A stretch of DNA of 49,577 bases from Xanthobacteraceae bacterium (GTDB lineage Bacteria > Pseudomonadota > Alphaproteobacteria > Rhizobiales > Xanthobacteraceae), in contig JASHQS010000116.1 in assembly GCA_030038995.1 (NCBI GenBank), positions 1 through 49,577 of the forward strand, given 5' to 3'. Position numbers and translations under genes: made by a program. The notes under the pieces were generated by a model, which did not search any database, had not been told where the DNA came from, and saw only the letters and a list, made by a program, of their open reading frames with translations. Position 1 is the stretch's first letter, and each line of letters opens with the position of its first letter. Of the stretch, positions 44,591-49,577 are shown one piece after another.

Positions 44591-45688
44591 ATGGTCACGC
44601 ATTTGAGATTAAGCATTGCCCGCCGTCGGCGGGCGATGAGCAAGAAAGGACTCGCCGATGCGATCGGCGTGAAGCCTATTACTATCTTGCGTTACGAAGC
44701 TGGCGAAATGAAGCCTTCCAGCGAAAATCTGGAAAAGATTGCTCACTGTCTGCAATTCCCAAGGGAATTTTTTGACGGTCCAGAAATCGATGAGCCTCGC
44801 CGCGATAATGCCAGCTTCCGGGGGATGGCGAGCAAGTCTGGGCGAATAATGGATGCTGCTTTAGCCTCTGGGGCTATCGCATTTTTGCTTGATGATTGGA
44901 TTACCGGCTCTTATTCACGGCCAGAGCCCGATTTGCTTGATCTTCAACATGAAGAACCTGCATCTGCAGCTGTACTTTTGCGCCAGCACTGGCGGTTAGG
45001 CGATAAGCCCATAGCAAATATGGTGCATTTGCTCGAATTGAAGGGAGTTCGAGTATTTTCGCTCGCCGAAAACACGAAGGAGATCGACGCCTTTTCTCTA
45101 TGGCGAGACGATGTTCCGTACGTTTTTCTGAATCGATTTAAGTCAGCCGAACGTAGCCGCTATGACGCGGCCCATGAGTTGGCCCACCTGTGCCTACATA
45201 AGCACGGCGGCGCCGGCACAGAATACCATGATGACAATCTTGAAAAGCAAGCAAATGCCTTTGCGGGCGCATTTTTAATGCCAGAGACAGATGTGAGGGC
45301 AATCTGCCGTAGGCCGATCTACAGCGTCGGCGATCTGGCGGAATACAAGAAGCGCTGGCGCGTATCCGTCTCGGCGTTCAATTACCGACTGCGTGAATTA
45401 AAAATGATTAGCGAGGGTAAGAGTACGAGCAATTATGTCGAAATGTCTCGGCGGGGATGGTTGAAGACTGAACCCGCAGGAATCCCGAGAGAGCAATCAT
45501 CGGTCCTCCAAGACATTGTGAATGACCTACTTAGCAGGGGCGTCACGAAAACGAAGATAGCCGCCGAGCTTATGGTTCCGCCCAAAGAAATCGAGGCCCT
45601 CCTATTTGGCTTGGCTAACATGACAACCATTGACGGTGCCGGCACTCTAAGCCCCCGTAGGAAAGTAGACTTAAGACTGATCAAGTGA
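44591..45688 (+). CDS. XRE-family regulator fused to ImmA/IrrE metallopeptidase
   Basis: 365 residues. Residues about 14-62 are a helix-turn-helix of XRE type (KKGLADAIGVKPITILRYEAG). Residues about 175-232 are an ImmA/IrrE-type (COG2856) zinc peptidase with the HExxH site HELAH at 195-199 and the typical EKQANAFAGAFLMP downstream. Such proteins serve as antitoxins or as derepressors that cleave a phage or ICE repressor. Here it follows an unknown gene by 3 bp inside a transposon, which suits a toxin-antitoxin-like maintenance role. Confidence 0.9.
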   Translation: MVTHLRLSIARRRRAMSKKGLADAIGVKPITILRYEAGEMKPSSENLEKIAHCLQFPREFFDGPEIDEPRRDNASFRGMASKSGRIMDAALASGAIAFLLDDWITGSYSRPEPDLLDLQHEEPASAAVLLRQHWRLGDKPIANMVHLLELKGVRVFSLAENTKEIDAFSLWRDDVPYVFLNRFKSAERSRYDAAHELAHLCLHKHGGAGTEYHDDNLEKQANAFAGAFLMPETDVRAICRRPIYSVGDLAEYKKRWRVSVSAFNYRLRELKMISEGKSTSNYVEMSRRGWLKTEPAGIPREQSSVLQDIVNDLLSRGVTKTKIAAELMVPPKEIEALLFGLANMTTIDGAGTLSPRRKVDLRLIK

Positions 45689-45724
45689 ACTTTTTACTTG
45701 ACGCTAAGCAAGAAAGTTCATATC

Positions 45725-46621
45725 ATGCGGAGCATGAACAAGCTCCCATTGGAAACTCGCGTTCGCATCCTCAATCTTCTGGTTGAGGGTTCCTCCCTTC
45801 GCTCGATTTCGAGGGTCTGTGACGTTTCGATCAATACCGTCACCAAGCTCCTAGTCGATGCCGGCACCGTTTGCGCAGCCTTCCATGATGAGAAGGTCCG
45901 CAACGTCAAAGCGAAGCGCATCCAGTGCGATGAAATCTGGTCGTTTTGCTATTCCAAGGCCAAGAACGTCCCGACCGCCAAAAGGCAAGACCTTGCCTAT
46001 GGCGACGTTTGGACCTGGACCGGCTTGGACGCGGATAGCAAGCTGATCGTGTCTTGGATGGTCGGCGGTCGCGATAGCGACTACGCAATGGGCCTGATGG
46101 ACGATCTAAAGTCGCGACTCGCTAATCGCGTGCAACTCACCACGGACGGCCACAGGGCCTATCTTGAGGCCGTTGAAGGAGCTTTCGGCGCAGACATCGA
46201 TTACGGAATGCTTGTGAAGCTGTACGGCGAAAGCCCCGAGGCTGAGAAGCGATATAGCCCTGCACAGTGCATCGGTGCCCGCAAGACGCGGATCGAAGGC
46301 AATCCCGATCCGGCGCACATTTCGACCAGCTACACGGAACGGCACAATCTGACCATGCGAATGCAAATGCGGCGCTTCACGCGACTTACCAATGCCTTCT
46401 CCAAGAAGATCGAGAACCACTGCCATTCGCTGGCGCTGTATTTCGTCTGGTACAACTGGGTCCGGCTGCACAAAGCGCTGAGGGTTACGCCTGCAATGGC
46501 AGGCGGCCTTACCGACAAGCTTATGTCCATGGAGGATATTGTGGCCCTGATCGATGATGCGGAAATGAAAGCGACCATTCAAAAGCGGGGTGCCATCCTG
46601 TCCGTGCCACAATCAAACTGA
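45725..46621 (+). CDS. IS1-family DDE transposase
   Basis: About 298 residues from ATG 45725 (45698 and 45734 are alternatives). The N-terminal part has a helix-turn-helix (SLRSISRVCDVSINTVTKLL). Catalytic residues in context are CDEIWSF (D), LTTDGHRAYLEAV (D) and YTERHNLTMRMQMRRFTR (E), as in single-frame IS1 members that need no ribosomal frameshift. It mobilises the element in which it sits. Confidence 0.95.
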   Translation: MRSMNKLPLETRVRILNLLVEGSSLRSISRVCDVSINTVTKLLVDAGTVCAAFHDEKVRNVKAKRIQCDEIWSFCYSKAKNVPTAKRQDLAYGDVWTWTGLDADSKLIVSWMVGGRDSDYAMGLMDDLKSRLANRVQLTTDGHRAYLEAVEGAFGADIDYGMLVKLYGESPEAEKRYSPAQCIGARKTRIEGNPDPAHISTSYTERHNLTMRMQMRRFTRLTNAFSKKIENHCHSLALYFVWYNWVRLHKALRVTPAMAGGLTDKLMSMEDIVALIDDAEMKATIQKRGAILSVPQSN

Positions 46622-46630
46622 GACACTACC
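46606..46630 (-). repeat. Right terminal inverted repeat
   Basis: 25 bp ending CTGAGACACTACC. The last codons of the transposase gene run into it. Confidence 0.95.
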
Positions 46631-49577
46631 GCAGCGTGTTGCTGCGGAAGACCCCTCATATGCGCGAGGCCGCCGAGGGGCGCCGCCGGGCGCGATCGCC
46701 GCTTCAATGAGGCCGCAGCGTGTTGCTGCGGAAGACCCGCTTTCGTAGCGCCTCAGGAAGCTGCGACCACTTACACCTGCAATGAGGCCGCAGCGTGTTG
46801 CTGCGGAAGACCATCAACTCGTGCTGCGCTCTCTCCCGCAGCAGGGAGGCCTTCAATGAGGCCGCAGCGTGTTGCTGCGGAAGACCGCTGCCGGGCGGAA
46901 AACACGCACGAACGAAAACGCGGCCTTCAATGAGGCCGCAGCGTGTTGCTGCGGAAGACCGGCTTGGTGCGCGCCGGCAAAACCGCCACGCCGGTCACGC
47001 TCCTTCAATGAGGCCGCAGCGTGTTGCTGCGGAAGACCTGTTTGGCCGCGTTGGCGCCGACGAACGTTCCCGGCGGCCTTCAATGAGGCCGCAGCGTGTT
47101 GCTGCGGAAGACCCCTCGATGACCAGATGGATTTCGAGGAGTGCATGGCGAGCCTGTGCCTTCAATGAGGCCGCAGCGTGTTGCTGCGGAAGACCGATGA
47201 CAAGGAGTTCACCGATGCTCTCGTCAACGGCCTTCAATGAGGCCGCAGCGTGTTGCTGCGGAAGACCCTCGCAATGTTGGCCGGAGATCAACCCACCTTA
47301 CGTTCCGCCTTCAATGAGGCCGCAGCGTGTTGCTGCGGAAGACCGACGCAGGCGGCGATCGGAGACGCGGGAGGAAACTCGTCCCTTCAATGAGGCCGCA
47401 GCGTGTTGCTGCGGAAGACCCGCGCATGCTCTCCACCAAGGACTGACGATCATGCACCTTCAATGAGGCCGCAGCGTGTTGCTGCGGAAGACCGACGAGG
47501 ACAGCAGGTTGCCGCGGAGGCCTCCGCTCCTTCAATGAGGCCGCAGCGTGTTGCTGCGGAAGACCGACCACGCACCCGGATTTCGCCATCTGCTTCGGGC
47601 CCCTTCAATGAGGCCGCAGCGTGTTGCTGCGGAAGACCGCGGAGGGATTGGCGATGGGCGCACCGCGTCATAGGACCTTCAATGAGGCCGCAGCGTGTTG
47701 CTGCGGAAGACCTCATCTGCTATCTCCAGACACGACACTGTTCACCACGTCCTTCAATGAGGCCGCAGCGTGTTGCTGCGGAAGACCTGTCAGCAGCCGA
47801 ACGGGCAGCCGGCGCCGGCCAACAGCGTCCTTCAATGAGGCCGCAGCGTGTTGCTGCGGAAGACCCGTGATCAACGGCCTTGGCAAGGTGAATGTGTCGG
47901 CGCCCCTTCAATGAGGCCGCAGCGTGTTGCTGCGGAAGACCAACCACCGCGCGCGTCCTATGCGCGCATGCTCTCCACCCTTCAATGAGGCCGCAGCGTG
48001 TTGCTGCGGAAGACCGCGGCACCCAGGCCAACTGGCGCGCGGTGACCGCCATCCTTCAATGAGGCCGCAGCGTGTTGCTGCGGAAGACCCCATTTCGATC
48101 TTTGGGGTGCTGCCGGCGAACCGCTGCCTTCAATGAGGCCGCAGCGTGTTGCTGCGGAAGACCAAGATGTTGATCGAGCAGGGCCTCGTCGCCACCGTCC
48201 CTTCAATGAGGCCGCAGCGTGTTGCTGCGGAAGACCGGTACTGGCCCTGCGACGATGACCCAACACCGAAGTTCCTTCAATGAGGCCGCAGCGTGTTGCT
48301 GCGGAAGACCAATCCCAAACACGATGCACGCGAGCAGGATCAACCCCCTTCAATGAGGCCGCAGCGTGTTGCTGCGGAAGACCCGTCAGGGGACGGGATG
48401 TTCATTTCAGCATCGGTCAGCGCATCCCTTCAATGAGGCCGCAGCGTGTTGCTGCGGAAGACCGAACCAGACCCTGCGCTACTGTCTGGACCTGAGACCC
48501 CTTCAATGAGGCCGCAGCGTGTTGCTGCGGAAGACCGCTGCCACGCGTTCGCCTCCTCGACACCGCGCCGCACCCTTCAATGAGGCCGCAGCGTGTTGCT
48601 GCGGAAGACCGACGCCAGACTGAGCCTGTCAATCCCGAGCTGATTCCTTCAATGAGGCCGCAGCGTGTTGCTGCGGAAGACCTCCACAAGACGGTCACAA
48701 AAGAGGCCGGGGAGCGTCCTTCAATGAGGCCGCAGCGTGTTGCTGCGGAAGACCAGTACCCATGGGCCGGCGCGACGCTGGACGGCTACGACCCTTCAAT
48801 GAGGCCGCAGCGTGTTGCTGCGGAAGACCGCGGACGGCACCACGCACACCAAGAAAGCCGACGCGCTCTTCAATGAGGCCGCAGCGTGTTGCTGCGGAAG
48901 ACCACATCACGTGAGATCACTTGCCCCTCCCTTTCGGCATCTTCAATGAGGCCGCAGCGTGTTGCTGCGGAAGACCTCGGCAGCGTGACGCCGTTGTCGC
49001 CGACGAACTTGCTCTTCAATGAGGCCGCAGCGTGTTGCTGCGGAAGACCGCCCTCCCTCCGGGCCACCCTTCCCCGCCGCCGCCGTCTTCAATGAGGCCG
49101 CAGCGTGTTGCTGCGGAAGACCGACGAGGGAAAGGGAGAACGGCGCCGCGCTACGCCGGTCTTCAATGAGGCCGCAGCGTGTTGCTGCGGAAGACCGGCC
49201 AAACGACGATGACCGATCCGCGCACCGAAGAGGTGTCTTCAATGAGGCCGCAGCGTGTTGCTGCGGAAGACAACAATGCCTGCACGCTTATCGGCATGGT
49301 CTACACGTCTTCAATGAGGCCGCAGCGTGTTGCTGCGGAAGACCGGTCCGGTCTGCCGGCATTGGCCGTCGCGCGGGCCGCCTTCAATGAGGCCGCAGCG
49401 TGTTGCTGCGGAAGACCAATTTTTGGGACCTGAAAGAACTCGCGTTCACATCAATCCTTCAATGAGGCCGCAGCGTGTTGCTGCGGAAGACCCCGACAAG
49501 GCGGACAATGCGGAAGCCGACCTGAACCTTCAATGAGGCCGCAGCGTGTTGCTGCGGAAGACCTCGCTACACCGCAA
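46631..49577 (-). CRISPR. CRISPR array, leader-proximal part (rest of repeat 29 to 68)
   Basis: The array resumes with the end of repeat 29 (46631-46653, including the duplicated target) and continues with 39 further complete repeats to the window edge, where a spacer is cut. In total 68 repeats and 67 complete spacers are counted, over 5.0 kb of array excluding the insertion. Repeat 31 has CTGC in place of CTTC. The spacer after repeat 29 is unusually long (48 nt). The leader and any cas genes should lie to the right. The subtype cannot be fixed without them. Confidence 0.97.

Larger units (their letters stand above)
43310..46630 (+). mobile_element. IS1-family element with passenger genes
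   Basis: A 3,321-bp element bounded by perfect 25-bp inverted repeats and flanked by an 8-bp target duplication GCAGCGTG (43302-43309 and 46631-46638). The transposase gene is at the right end and its stop lies inside the right repeat. Four other genes fill the left two thirds. Base composition of 43.9-45.7 kb is visibly AT-richer than the surroundings. The repeat 29 sequence is restored exactly if the element and one target copy are removed, so the insertion is clean and probably recent. Confidence 0.95.

Noticed and set aside
41216-49536. Many 60-190-codon frames with FNEAAACCCGRP or SMRPQRVAAEDP motifs
   Set aside because: They are translations of the CRISPR repeat in different frames and are not genes.

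Overview
The window is high-GC DNA with long antisense open frames, tripartite-tricarboxylate (Bug/TctC) receptors, a branched-chain (Liv) transporter and a Bradyrhizobium-style intergenic palindromic element. Together these point to an alphaproteobacterium of the Hyphomicrobiales, probably near Bradyrhizobium/Rhodopseudomonas. This placement is inferred from gene content and style, not from a marker gene.

Layout. 1-3.0 kb: a membrane protein, a gluconate-2-dehydrogenase-type subunit 3 and a GMC flavoprotein dehydrogenase, translationally overlapped. 3.0-5.8 kb: a Crp/Fnr regulator, then a decayed stretch (TonB-receptor remnant, two small ORFs, a palindromic repeat). 5.8-14.8 kb: aldehyde dehydrogenase, a zinc-free alcohol-dehydrogenase-like reductase, a Liv ABC system in which both permeases and one ATPase are a single 903-residue polypeptide, and a TctC-type binding protein. 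14.8-20.7 kb: gene remnants, a sulfite-oxidase-like protein, a 13-bp tandem repeat, a VanX-like dipeptidase with a phosphoribosyltransferase-like partner, and a large secreted protein with one haem-c motif.

20.7-31.1 kb holds the most interesting system. A leftward operon hypF-hypC-SIS-hypD-hypE-fmdE-like encodes the machinery for the Fe(CN)2CO part of the [NiFe] cofactor. Divergent from it lie a [NiFe]-hydrogenase large-subunit homologue, a 43-codon ORF resembling a RiPP precursor, and a YcaO enzyme. The large-subunit homologue has lost one terminal nickel-ligand cysteine (replaced by Ser113) and has no small subunit beside it; hypA and hypB are absent from the window. I infer a peptide-modifying or metal-cofactor system that borrows the hydrogenase cofactor, not an ordinary hydrogenase.

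31.1-41.2 kb: a ParB remnant, three consecutive hairpins, a CBS-domain chloride channel, a copper-delivery set (Sco, PCu(A)C, DUF2946-like, and a Cox11/CtaG-cytochrome c fusion), a TctC remnant, and a SWIM/SNF2 helicase pair.

41.2-49.6 kb: one very large CRISPR array, 68 repeats counted, running off the right edge, with no cas genes in view. It is most likely transcribed leftward, with its leader beyond the window. A 3,321-bp IS1-family element with perfect 25-bp ends and an 8-bp target duplication sits inside repeat 29 and carries four passenger genes, including a likely XRE-ImmA toxin-antitoxin-like pair. The base flanking each 36-nt repeat changes in four clean blocks along the array, which reads as a record of its growth.
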